A DNA stretch of 64,000 bases from Gordonia paraffinivorans NBRC 108238 (lineage in GTDB: Bacteria; Actinomycetota; Actinomycetes; Mycobacteriales; Mycobacteriaceae), in the NCBI RefSeq assembly GCF_000344155.1, contig NZ_BAOQ01000023.1:46064-110063 (forward strand), in the 5' to 3' direction. Positions 35,588 through 43,614 of this stretch are shown here, in pieces. A model generated the notes under the pieces. The model did no database searches, was not told where the DNA came from, and saw nothing but the letters and a program-made list of their open reading frames with translations. The position numbers and the translations under genes are program-made. Positions within the stretch are counted from its first letter, which is position 1, and each line of letters starts with the position of its first letter.

Positions 35588-36844
35588 TCACCGCTTCTCG
35601 GTGTCGCCCTGACCGGTCCCGTGCTGGTCCGGGGTGTCCTGGTCGTCGGTGCCCTCGTCCATCAGGCCGTTGGGATCCTCGACACGGGCGTCGTAGGAAT
35701 CCTCGAGCCGGCGGGCGACCTCGCGCACCAACCGGCGCGCGGCGTCGTCCATCACCCGCACGTGGGTGAGGTCGAGGACCACCGACTTCGTCGCAAAGCC
35801 CTGGCACGCACGGCTTGCGATGATCTCCGCGCCGGCGAAACGCACATCGCCCTGGATCTCGACGACGGTCTCGTCGTCGTGTTCGGTCACCGATCGCAGA
35901 GCCGGCATGCCCGACGGCGCGACATGCATCATGTGCAGTTCCATGTCGTGCGAGAGGCGTTCGAAGACGGCGACACCGCGCGCGCTGTTGCCCTGATCGT
36001 CGAGCTTCGGCGACCACACCGCAACTCCGATCTGGCCGGGCAGGACACCCAGGATCGCGCCGCTCACACCGCTTTTCGCCGGGATTCCGACCTTGGTCAT
36101 CCAGCTGCCGCTGCCGTCGTACATGCCGCAGGTCGCCATCACCGAGAGCAGGTGGCGGGTGATCCAGCCCTCGAGCAGCCGGTCGTCCTCACTGGTGGTC
36201 GACAGCCCGCCGTTGGCGAGGACGGCACCCATCATCGCGAGGTCGCGGCAGGTGACGGTGATCGCGCACTGCGCGGCGTATCCGTCGACGACCTCCTCGG
36301 GCTCGTAGTCGAGTTTGCCGGCCGAGCGGAGGAGATAGGCGAGTGCGGTGTTGTGGTCGTCGGAGGCCATCTCGGCGTCCCACATGTCCTCGTCGATGGT
36401 GAGCTCGCGTCCGGCGAGGGTGCCGACGAGATCTGCGATGCGCTCGACCCGCTCGGTGGCGTTCCCGCCGTCGACCATGGCGTGGATGGCGATGGCACCG
36501 GCGTTGATGAGCGCGTTGCGGGGCCGCCCGGTCTCGGCCTCGAGGGAGATCTCGTTGAAGGCGTCCCCGGAGGGTTCGGTGTCGACGCGGTCGAGGACGG
36601 CGTCGAGTCCCCGGTCGCGCAGCGCGAGGGCGTAGGCGGGAAGCTTCGCGATCGACTGCATGGAGAACTCGACGTCGGCGACTCCGGCGGTGTAGACGGT
36701 GCCGTCGACGGTGGCCAGCGCGATCCCGAACGACGACGGGTCGGCCTTCTCGAGTTCCCGATTGCCGGTCATGACGGCCCCGTCGTCGGTATCGCGGTAG
36801 TCGTTGAGGACCTGTTCGAGATAGTCGTCGATGGGGGATCGCAT
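35588..36844 (-). CDS. glsA: Glutaminase fused to a STAS domain
   Basis: Residues 1-305 are a serine-dependent glutaminase (glutamine to glutamate and ammonia) of the beta-lactamase-like fold. The nucleophile motif is QSIAK (S-x-x-K) in FSMQSIAKLPAYALALRDRG, and NAGAIA, YAAQCAITVTCRDLAMMG and GIPAKSGVSGAI are all typical. Residues 320-400 form a STAS-like domain (ATKSVVLDLTHVRVMDDAA). The ATG at 36844 gives 418 residues; the open frame further upstream has no family match. The STAS domain may sense or dock a partner and is seen in other actinobacterial glutaminases. Confidence 0.92.
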   Translation of the reverse strand: MRSPIDDYLEQVLNDYRDTDDGAVMTGNRELEKADPSSFGIALATVDGTVYTAGVADVEFSMQSIAKLPAYALALRDRGLDAVLDRVDTEPSGDAFNEISLEAETGRPRNALINAGAIAIHAMVDGGNATERVERIADLVGTLAGRELTIDEDMWDAEMASDDHNTALAYLLRSAGKLDYEPEEVVDGYAAQCAITVTCRDLAMMGAVLANGGLSTTSEDDRLLEGWITRHLLSVMATCGMYDGSGSWMTKVGIPAKSGVSGAILGVLPGQIGVAVWSPKLDDQGNSARGVAVFERLSHDMELHMMHVAPSGMPALRSVTEHDDETVVEIQGDVRFAGAEIIASRACQGFATKSVVLDLTHVRVMDDAARRLVREVARRLEDSYDARVEDPNGLMDEGTDDQDTPDQHGTGQGDTEKR

Positions 36845-36914
36845 AACCAACCGTAGCGGTGACGACCGTGTCGGCCCGCGTCGTCCCGGTTGTGCGGTCC
36901 CAGATCGGTGCAGC

Positions 36915-37289
36915 TCAGTTGTTGTCGCGGTGCGGCAGATACTGGGCCGACCACTGGTTGCCGTCGGGGTCGGTGAAGTAGACGAAGTGGCCCCACGGCT
37001 GGATGTCGACCTCGCTCGCGTCGACGCCGGCGGCCAGCAGCTGCTCACGCGCGGCCTCGATGTCGGTGACGCAGATGATGAGCGGGCCGGTCGTGCCGGG
37101 CTCGCGGTCGGTGATCCCCTTGCCGAAGGCGATCGAGCAGTCCGACCCGGGCGGGGTCATCTGGACGAACCGGATCTCCTCGCTCACGGTGTGGTCCTCG
37201 TCGGCGTGGAAGCCGATCGACTCGTAGAACGCCTTGGTGCGGTCGGGGTCGGTGACGGGCAGGGTGACGACTTCGAGTGTCCAGTTCAC
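36915..37289 (-). CDS. VOC-family (glyoxalase-like) protein
   Basis: The 124-residue protein is a single-chain VOC protein with the two beta-alpha-beta-beta-beta halves expected of this fold (VTLPVTDPDRTKAFYESIGF; later GHFVYFTDPDGNQWSAQYLP). The glutamate and histidine positions fit a metal site, but the reaction is unknown. The GTG at 37289 is supported by GGAGGACCC directly upstream. A longer open frame to 37691 is out-of-family. It lies between glsA and the AlbA_2 gene. Confidence 0.85.
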   Translation of the reverse strand: MNWTLEVVTLPVTDPDRTKAFYESIGFHADEDHTVSEEIRFVQMTPPGSDCSIAFGKGITDREPGTTGPLIICVTDIEAAREQLLAAGVDASEVDIQPWGHFVYFTDPDGNQWSAQYLPHRDNN

Positions 37290-37413
37290 GGGTCCTCCAG
37301 GTGGCTTCGGTGGTGATGTCGGTCCACTGTCCCAACCATCGAGGACGGCTTCGGTCCGCTTCCGGAATCCGGTGTGACCGGGGGTCACCGGGCAGCGCCC
37401 GCAGCAGCCGGGC

Positions 37414-38379
37414 TCACACCGCCGAGAATCGCACCGCGGCGCGCACCTGGGCGGCCAGCGCCTGCCCGGCGCCGAGGGGCCAGCGATGCATGATGTAGTC
37501 CGCCGCCTGGTCGACCGACAGCTGCCGCGACGAGTTGCCGGCGCGCACCCAGAACTCCGGCTGCGCGTTGTTCTTCGCGGGACGCAGGTACACCGGCCGC
37601 GGGGACGGGGTGCACTCGACGCGGCAGACCAGCGCCTCGGTGGGCGCGGCCTTCGCCTCTTCGCTGCCGTCCGCCTCTTCGTCGCTGTCATCGGAGGGCA
37701 CGGGCACCATCTCGAAGAAGATCCCGACCTCGGCGGCGATGCTCTGCCCCAGCATCGAGGTCAGGGTGTCCCGCAGCCACAGCTCGAACCGGTCGGTGTC
37801 CGGGTGGCGCAGCGTGGTGAAGTCGGCGTCGAGGCCCAGTGGAGTGCCGTCGTCGTCGACGCCGATGAGCAGGTTGCCGCCCTCGGAGTTGAGGAATGCC
37901 GCGACCGTCTTGGCGATGACCTGCTCGATCGCGGGGTCGCGCTGTCCGGTGTGCAGGTTGACCCGGGCGGTGGACTTGAACTCCACCGCCTCGGACTCGC
38001 CGGCGGCGATCAGCTCGGGCACCGAGATGTCGGTCTGGGTCTGCAGGCGGGCCGCGACGGTTCCGTAGGCGCCGACCGCGATGATCGAACTCACCAACCC
38101 CAACAGGATGGTGACCGGGTGCCAGATCGTCATGCGGTGGTCGATGGCCCCGGCGATGTAGAGGCCGACCGCGGTGCCGAGGATCGACAGGACCATCGAC
38201 GTGGTGGCGTCGAGGCGCGCACGGCGACGCAGCAGCCACCGGGCGATCGCGCCGAACAGCCAGGCGAGGGCCAGCACCAGCACCAGTGCGGTGGCGGTCG
38301 CCCAGACCGGTACGGCGAACTCCAACCCACCGATGGTCCCGCGATCGTCGTCGGCCAGCACGCTCAGGTCAGTTCGCAC
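37414..38379 (-). CDS. Membrane protein with AlbA_2/Schlafen-type domain
   Basis: About 321 residues from the GTG at 38379. Two hydrophobic regions (ATALVLVLALAWLFGAIARW and a pair around MTIWHPVTILLGLVSSIIAV) precede a cytoplasmic AlbA_2 domain seen as SEAVEFKST near residue 135 and AFLNSEGGNLLIGVDDDG near residue 175. AlbA_2 domains bind ATP or nucleic acids and occur in Schlafen-like proteins and regulators. An acidic insert (DDSDEEADGSEE) splits the domain. A membrane-bound form is unusual, and no partner is nearby. Function unknown. Divergent from the universal stress protein gene. Confidence 0.72.
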   Translation of the reverse strand: MRTDLSVLADDDRGTIGGLEFAVPVWATATALVLVLALAWLFGAIARWLLRRRARLDATTSMVLSILGTAVGLYIAGAIDHRMTIWHPVTILLGLVSSIIAVGAYGTVAARLQTQTDISVPELIAAGESEAVEFKSTARVNLHTGQRDPAIEQVIAKTVAAFLNSEGGNLLIGVDDDGTPLGLDADFTTLRHPDTDRFELWLRDTLTSMLGQSIAAEVGIFFEMVPVPSDDSDEEADGSEEAKAAPTEALVCRVECTPSPRPVYLRPAKNNAQPEFWVRAGNSSRQLSVDQAADYIMHRWPLGAGQALAAQVRAAVRFSAV

Positions 38380-38441
38380 CCGGACAGTATGACGAATCGG
38401 ACACCGCCGGACGGTGCCCGGTCGCGGGCGCACCGTGGGGC

Positions 38442-38460
38442 GGGACTTTCGACGCAGTCC
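38442..38460 (+). promoter_or_regulatory. Possible DosR-like half site
   Basis: GGGACT at 38442-38447 is followed by TT and later AGTCC at 38456-38460. The mycobacterial DosR box is GGGACTWWAGTCCC; here the first half is perfect but the second half is displaced or degenerate. It lies about 150 bases before the universal stress gene. I list it only because the three following genes resemble a dormancy regulon. Confidence 0.25.
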
Positions 38461-38603
38461 GCCGACGACTTTCGCCTCCGGTCCCGTCATCTCTCACACG
38501 GTGACGATGAAAAGTACGACGATGGACCCACAAGAGAACACCGACCGGAGTCGACGCCGAGAGACCGGGGGTCTCGCGCGGATCGCCAACACAGGAGATC
38601 GCC

Positions 38604-39497
38604 ATGTCACATCCACTCACCGACCCGCTGGCACCTGTCGTCGTGGGAGTCGACGGCTCGGAATGTTCGGAGATGGCCGTCCGGTGGGCGGTTGGTGCCT
38701 GCCTCCGCGAGAAGAGACCGCTTCGTGTGGTCTCTGCGGTCGGAAGCGTTCCGTACGCCTACGCGCCGACCGCGGCCATGACCACCGACATCGTCATGGA
38801 GGCGATGCAGGCCGACGCCCGGCGCGCCGTCGAGGCCGCCGTCGATCTCGTCCGCGAACTCGCGCCGGAGCTCGAGGTCGACGGCAAGGTCCTCGGAGGC
38901 TCACCGCAACTCGCGCTGCGGCATGCCTCCGCCGAGGCGGGAAAGCTCGTCGTCGGCCGCCGAGGGATCGGTGGGGCCCGCGGACTCCTTCTCGGATCGG
39001 TGAGCGGTGACGCAGCCGCGCACGCGGAGTGCCCCGTGGTCGTCGTCGGCGGGCCAGCCCCGACGTCGGGCCCGGTCGTGGTGGGAGTGGACCCGTCGCC
39101 GATCTCGGCGAACGCCGTCGCGCATGCCTTCCAGCAGGCCGACCTGCTCGGGACGACCCTGGTCGCGGTCCACGGCATCGGGATCTCGACCTCGTCGACG
39201 CTGGGGCTCGACGCCGTCGACCGGTTGCGCGGCGACGCCGAGGAGATCGTCGGGGAGCTGCTCGCCGGCCACTCCGAGGACTACCCGGACGTGCAGGTCG
39301 AGCAACGCATCGGGGTCGGGCCGGCGGCCGCCGAGATCATCGACGCCGCCGAGTCGGCACAACTCGTCATCGTCGGAAGCCGCGGCCGCGGCGGTTTCCG
39401 CGGACTCCTGCTCGGCTCCACCAGCCGGGCGGTCATCCAACTCGCGCCGTGCCCGGTGATGGTCACCCACACCGCGCCCGCCCGGCGAAATCGGTGA
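38604..39497 (+). CDS. Universal stress protein (two USP domains)
   Basis: The 297-residue protein has tandem USP domains (residues about 12-148 and 155-290). The ATP-binding motif G-x2-G-x9-G-S/T is clear in the second domain (GSRGRGGFRGLLLGSTSRA) and in a similar form in the first (GRRGIGGARGLLLGSVSGDA). In M. tuberculosis such double-domain proteins (for example Rv2623) are induced by hypoxia through DosR. It precedes ppsA by 34 bases on the same strand and is likely co-transcribed. GGAGATC before the ATG at 38604 acts as ribosome-binding site. Confidence 0.92.
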   Translation: MSHPLTDPLAPVVVGVDGSECSEMAVRWAVGACLREKRPLRVVSAVGSVPYAYAPTAAMTTDIVMEAMQADARRAVEAAVDLVRELAPELEVDGKVLGGSPQLALRHASAEAGKLVVGRRGIGGARGLLLGSVSGDAAAHAECPVVVVGGPAPTSGPVVVGVDPSPISANAVAHAFQQADLLGTTLVAVHGIGISTSSTLGLDAVDRLRGDAEEIVGELLAGHSEDYPDVQVEQRIGVGPAAAEIIDAAESAQLVIVGSRGRGGFRGLLLGSTSRAVIQLAPCPVMVTHTAPARRNR

Positions 39498-39531
39498 CGG
39501 CGCGATCGGCGACAGGAGCGGTGGAGAACAC

Positions 39532-41862
39532 ATGGCCTACGTACTGAGGTTTGCAGAAGTCGGACTCGATCAGCTGCTCATCGTCGGTGGCAAAGGGGCC
39601 AACCTCGGTGAGCTCACCAAGGCCGGGCTGCCGGTGCCCGACGGGTTCGTCCTCACCGCCGACGCGTTCGCCGCGTCGATGGATCACGGCGGGGTCCGTT
39701 CGGAACTGGCGGAGACGCACCGGGCGGCACTGGCCGCGATCGGCGACGACGCGCGCATGTCCGCGCTGAGCCGGAAGATGGCGGAGATGGTGCACAAGGC
39801 GGGGATCGCGCCCTGGGTCGCCGACGCCGCCGTCACGGCCTATCGCAGCCTGCCCGGCGGGACCGACGGCACCAACGTCGCGGTCCGGTCGTCGGCGATC
39901 GGGGAGGACGGTAAAGACGCCTCGTTCGCCGGGATGAACGCCTCCTTCACCAACATCGGCGACCAGGATCAGCTCCTCGACGCGGTGGTCCGATGCTGGG
40001 CGTCGCTGTACTCGCCGCGGGTCATCACCTATCGCGCCCAGAAAGGCCTCACCGCAGAACCCCTCATGGCCGTGGTCGTCCAGCAGATGGTGGAGTCGGT
40101 GGTCGCCGGCATCGTGTTCACCGCCGATCCGGTCACCGGCAACGTCGACCACCTGGTCGTCGAGGCCGTCGAGGGACTCGGCGAGGCGGTGGTGTCCGGC
40201 GCGGTCACCCCCGACACCTTCGTCGTCGACAAGGCGGACTGCTCGATCCTCTCGACCTCGCTGGGCAACCAGGAGTTCCGGATCGTCCGCGGCAGCGACG
40301 GCCACGACCACCGCGAGCCGGTGGCGGCGGGCCGGGACGCGCCCGTCGTCACACCGGAGACCGTGGAGACGATCGCGCGGATGGCGCTCGATGCCGAACG
40401 GCACTACGGGCGTCCACAGGACATGGAGTGGGCGATCGACTCCGCGGGCCGGATCTGGATCGTCCAGTCCCGGCCCATCACCACGCTGGACGACGGCGAC
40501 GGAACGAGCTCTGCCGGAGTGCACGACGGTGATCAGAACGCCGGGGCGGGTCCCGGTCAGGGAGAGGTGCTCGTCACCGGACTCGCGGCCGCACCCGGGA
40601 TCGCCGGCGGCGCCGTGCGCATCCTCCACTCGCCGGCCGACGGGCACCGGCTCGTCGACGGCGAGGTCCTGGTGGCACCGATGACCGACCCCGACTGGCT
40701 GCCGACGATCCGCCGCGCCGCCGCCGTCGTCACCGACCGCGGCGGGATCACCTGTCACGCCGCCATCGTGGCCCGCGAGGTCGGGGTGCCGTGCGTGGTG
40801 GGAACCAGAACCGGCACAACCGATCTCGTCGATGGTGCGATCGTCACGGTCGACGGCGGGACGGGCGAGGTCACCGCCGGTCGCGCGCCCGCGCCGCAGG
40901 TGGCGGTCGCCTCGCCCGCGACTGCCGCACCGGCGCAACAGCACTCGGATCCGGTCACCGCCACCAAGATCTACGTCAACCTCGGATCGGCGGAGCGCGC
41001 CGCCGAGATCGGGGCCACCGACGTCGACGGTGTGGGGCTCCTCCGCGCCGAGTTCATGCTGTCGGAGGCGTTGTCCGGACGTCATCCGCGCGCGGTCATC
41101 GCCGCCGGGGAATCGGAGGCCTTCGTCTCCGCTCTCGCCGACAACCTGGCCAAGGTCGCCGCGCCCTTCGGCAAGCGGCCGGTCGTGTACCGGACGACCG
41201 ACCTGCGGACCAACGAGTTCCGCAACCTCGAGGGCGGCCGCGAGTTCGAGCCGGAGGAACGCAATCCGATGATCGGGTTCCGCGGCTGCTACCGATACGT
41301 CAAGGAGCCCGACGTCTTCCGCCTCGAGCTCAACGCGCTCGCGCGGGCCCGGGAACGCCACCCGAACCTCCACGTGATGCTGCCGTTCGTCCGCACCCGC
41401 TGGGAGCTCGAGAGATGCCTCGAACTCATCGACGACAGCCCCCTCGGGCGCCAGCGCGGCCTGCACAGGTGGGTCATGGCCGAGGTGCCCTCGGTGCTGT
41501 ACTGGTTGCCGGCGTACGTCGATGCGGGCATCGACGGGGTGTCGATCGGGAGCAACGACCTCACCCAGCTGATCCTCGGCGTCGACCGGGACTCGGAGAC
41601 CTGCGCCGAACTCTTCGACGGCGCTGACCCGGCCGTACTCGACGCCATCTCGCAGATCGTCGACACCGCCCGCCGCTGCGGCATCACGTCGTCACTGTGC
41701 GGCCAGGCCCCCTCGGTCAACCCCGAATATGCCGAGCACCTGGTGCGGATGGGGATCACCTCGGTGTCGGTCAATCCCGACGCCGTGGTCGCAACGCGCC
41801 TTCACGTCGCCCGGGCCGAGCGTCGGCTGCTCGTCGAATCCGCCCGGGCGCACTCGGGGTGA
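39532..41862 (+). CDS. ppsA: Phosphoenolpyruvate synthase
   Basis: The 776-residue protein is a PEP synthase (pyruvate, water dikinase). The N-terminal ATP-grasp domain spans about 1-310 (GGKGANLGELTKAGLPVP, VRSSAIGEDG). The phosphohistidine domain has H409 in DRGGITCHAAIVARE. The C-terminal PEP/pyruvate TIM barrel spans 480-770 (DGVGLLRAEFML, SIGSNDLTQLILGVDRD, SSLCGQAPS with the catalytic cysteine). It makes PEP from pyruvate for gluconeogenesis. Spacing suggests an operon with the stress protein. A 24-base tandem duplication covers its stop codon. Confidence 0.93.
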   Translation: MAYVLRFAEVGLDQLLIVGGKGANLGELTKAGLPVPDGFVLTADAFAASMDHGGVRSELAETHRAALAAIGDDARMSALSRKMAEMVHKAGIAPWVADAAVTAYRSLPGGTDGTNVAVRSSAIGEDGKDASFAGMNASFTNIGDQDQLLDAVVRCWASLYSPRVITYRAQKGLTAEPLMAVVVQQMVESVVAGIVFTADPVTGNVDHLVVEAVEGLGEAVVSGAVTPDTFVVDKADCSILSTSLGNQEFRIVRGSDGHDHREPVAAGRDAPVVTPETVETIARMALDAERHYGRPQDMEWAIDSAGRIWIVQSRPITTLDDGDGTSSAGVHDGDQNAGAGPGQGEVLVTGLAAAPGIAGGAVRILHSPADGHRLVDGEVLVAPMTDPDWLPTIRRAAAVVTDRGGITCHAAIVAREVGVPCVVGTRTGTTDLVDGAIVTVDGGTGEVTAGRAPAPQVAVASPATAAPAQQHSDPVTATKIYVNLGSAERAAEIGATDVDGVGLLRAEFMLSEALSGRHPRAVIAAGESEAFVSALADNLAKVAAPFGKRPVVYRTTDLRTNEFRNLEGGREFEPEERNPMIGFRGCYRYVKEPDVFRLELNALARARERHPNLHVMLPFVRTRWELERCLELIDDSPLGRQRGLHRWVMAEVPSVLYWLPAYVDAGIDGVSIGSNDLTQLILGVDRDSETCAELFDGADPAVLDAISQIVDTARRCGITSSLCGQAPSVNPEYAEHLVRMGITSVSVNPDAVVATRLHVARAERRLLVESARAHSG

Positions 41863-41891
41863 TCCGGTCGGGCGCACTCGGGGTGATCCGG
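41845..41891 (+). repeat. 24-base tandem duplication over the ppsA stop
   Basis: The 23 bases at 41845-41867 recur at 41869-41891 with a period of 24. The unit contains CGCACTCGGGG and the TGA stop of ppsA in the first copy. Only one base separates the copies. Confidence 0.85.
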
Positions 41892-41947
41892 CCGGCCGGG
41901 CCCGGGTGGGAACCCCCGGATGCCGACGGGCGCGCACGCCGCGGGAC

Positions 41948-42517
41948 TCACCGGTGGCTGTCGATGTCGAGCTCTCGCCACTCGAGGTCCCACTGGCGGT
42001 AGCGCCGCCGATCGGCGAGTGACCGGACGAACGCGGTCAGACCACACCAGCCCAGCACGGTGATCACGATGATCGCCAGACCCGCCAGGAAGGCTTCGAC
42101 CACCGCGTTGGCGGTCGTCAAGGGCGGGTCCACCACTTCGCCCTCGTCGTCGAGCCACACCACGCGTTCCCGGCCGATCCGGTCGAAGCGGTCTCGCGGG
42201 ATCTGCGCGGTGGACTTCCCGCCGTCGGCGCCCTTCCATTCGACGACCACGTGCGGCGGAGCGTCGGTGGTCGGCACCGGTATGTCCACGACCGTCGTGC
42301 TGACCGAATGCCGTGACTCCTGGGCGTCGACCTGCTCCTTGTGGGAGGCGTAGGTGTCGGCGCCGACGGTCAGCGCGATCATCAGGCCGACCAACGCGGC
42401 GAGCGACACCGTCGCCAAGACGAGGCTCTCGACCCGATCGGTCGTGCGCACGAGGCCGTTGGACGACGCGTGCATGAGGCGCCACATGTGCAATTCGCGG
42501 GCGAGGAACCGCAACAT
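41948..42517 (-). CDS. Rv1733c-like membrane protein
   Basis: The 189-residue protein has two membrane segments (about 30-52, LVLATVSLAALVGLMIALTV; about 138-160, VEAFLAGLAIIVITVLGWCG) around an extracytoplasmic domain, and a C-terminal RRYRQWDLEWRELD. The order and the tail closely resemble M. tuberculosis Rv1733c, a DosR-regulated dormancy antigen of unknown function. It faces ppsA tail to tail. AAAGGAGTCGG on its strand precedes the ATG. Confidence 0.82.
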   Translation of the reverse strand: MLRFLARELHMWRLMHASSNGLVRTTDRVESLVLATVSLAALVGLMIALTVGADTYASHKEQVDAQESRHSVSTTVVDIPVPTTDAPPHVVVEWKGADGGKSTAQIPRDRFDRIGRERVVWLDDEGEVVDPPLTTANAVVEAFLAGLAIIVITVLGWCGLTAFVRSLADRRRYRQWDLEWRELDIDSHR

Positions 42518-42835
42518 GACGTCCCGACTCCTTTCGGATCACCTTCGATGCCAGTCAATCGGTCTGTGGTGGCGTCGACAAGGGTCTTAGGTGGTTCTCG
42601 GTGGGGCCGATGTACCCGATACCAGGGTAGGACTGGGTCATTCGTCCCGAAGAGGAGTGGGCAAATGCGCAGGCGGCGTTGTTCGTTCGTTTGCCTGCAA
42701 ATCGTGTGATCTACGCTATATTTGTCGTGCGCTTCGTTAACGGCATCGCAGGGGGTGCTCGAGGCGTAGGGGGTCAACACATCAGGGGCGGGATTTCCGT
42801 TCCGAAGCACCAGCAGTTTGTGTGGAGGACTCAAG
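42518..42835 (+). promoter_or_regulatory. Divergent gap with candidate promoter for the 42836 gene
   Basis: This 318-base gap separates the Rv1733c-like gene from the next plus-strand gene. TATATT at 42717-42722 is a strong -10 candidate on the plus strand; the -35 is unclear (CTGCAA 16 bases before it is the best fit). GGGGCC-GA-TGTACCC near 42604-42618 has weak similarity to a DosR box. No gene is credible here. Confidence 0.4.
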
Positions 42836-43573
42836 TTGACCAGCGCTCTCTCGACGCGCGCCTCGCGGCGAAGCGTCCGCAAGTTCCCCGAACCGGCAGC
42901 GATCGCCGAGGCGGTCGCGATCGAGGAAGCCATCGTGTTGCCCGGTTATCGGGCACTCGGCACCAATCCGGCCGTCTTCGGTCTGACCAATCACGACTTT
43001 CACCAGGTCGGCGAGGCATGGCGGCGTCACCGGGCCATCGTGGAGCGGTTGCGTCGCATGTACTCCGACGCCGTCGCCGCAGAACTCTCCGCGACGCCGA
43101 GGCGGGAGGCAGTGGCCGCGCCCGGGGCGGTGGGCCGGAGCGGGCAGGCGCCCTTCGCCGGCGCATGGCCGCAGCCGGTGCAGGCCTACCGATCCATGCA
43201 GACCCGGCAGGGTGCCCAGGCGAGCACAGAGTCGAAGGTGATCGCCGCGGTCGGCTTCCTGCTCGTCGCGATGCACGCCGTCACTGACCCGACGAACTGC
43301 GGAACCTCTTCTCCCTCACTGAATCTCGTCCCGCCGCCGCTGCATCGCGATCGCGCGTTGCTGGAGGATGTACTGTCCCGTGCGGTGGAGTCCTTCGACG
43401 CCGCGCGGCGATCGGTTCTCCTGGCCGCGATCGGTGAGGCCGGTGAGTCGTTCGAGCCGTACGTGCCCGGGCCGGGTTCCAAGCTGTGGGTGGTCCGGTA
43501 CAACCCGCACTCGCTGCGGACCGCTTGCCGGACGATCGGTCTCGGCGACATCGAGGCCCGCTCCGCTTCCTGA
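42836..43573 (+). CDS. Hypothetical protein
   Basis: About 245 residues from a TTG at 42836 that has GGAGGA six bases upstream. I do not recognise a family. The N-terminal third has an amphipathic helical segment (FHQVGEAWRRHRAIVERLRR), the middle (residues 85-125) is Ala/Pro/Gly-rich and probably a linker, and one moderately hydrophobic segment (VIAAVGFLLVAMHAV) lies near residue 140. The C-terminal part ends WVVRYNPHSLRTACRTIGLG. No signal peptide. dinB starts 42 bases after it, so the two may share a transcript. Confidence 0.6.
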   Translation: MTSALSTRASRRSVRKFPEPAAIAEAVAIEEAIVLPGYRALGTNPAVFGLTNHDFHQVGEAWRRHRAIVERLRRMYSDAVAAELSATPRREAVAAPGAVGRSGQAPFAGAWPQPVQAYRSMQTRQGAQASTESKVIAAVGFLLVAMHAVTDPTNCGTSSPSLNLVPPPLHRDRALLEDVLSRAVESFDAARRSVLLAAIGEAGESFEPYVPGPGSKLWVVRYNPHSLRTACRTIGLGDIEARSAS

Positions 43574-43614
43574 GTCGGCGTTCACCCGGCTGAGCCCGCA
43601 CTACCCTCGGCAGG

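Noticed and set aside
38442..38460. Full DosR box before the stress gene
   Set aside because: Only one half matches the 20-base consensus at the right spacing, so I report it as a low-confidence half site.
39463..41466. 667-residue minus-strand frame opposite ppsA
   Set aside because: It is a mirror of ppsA codons with Arg/Asp/Val-rich composition; no domain.
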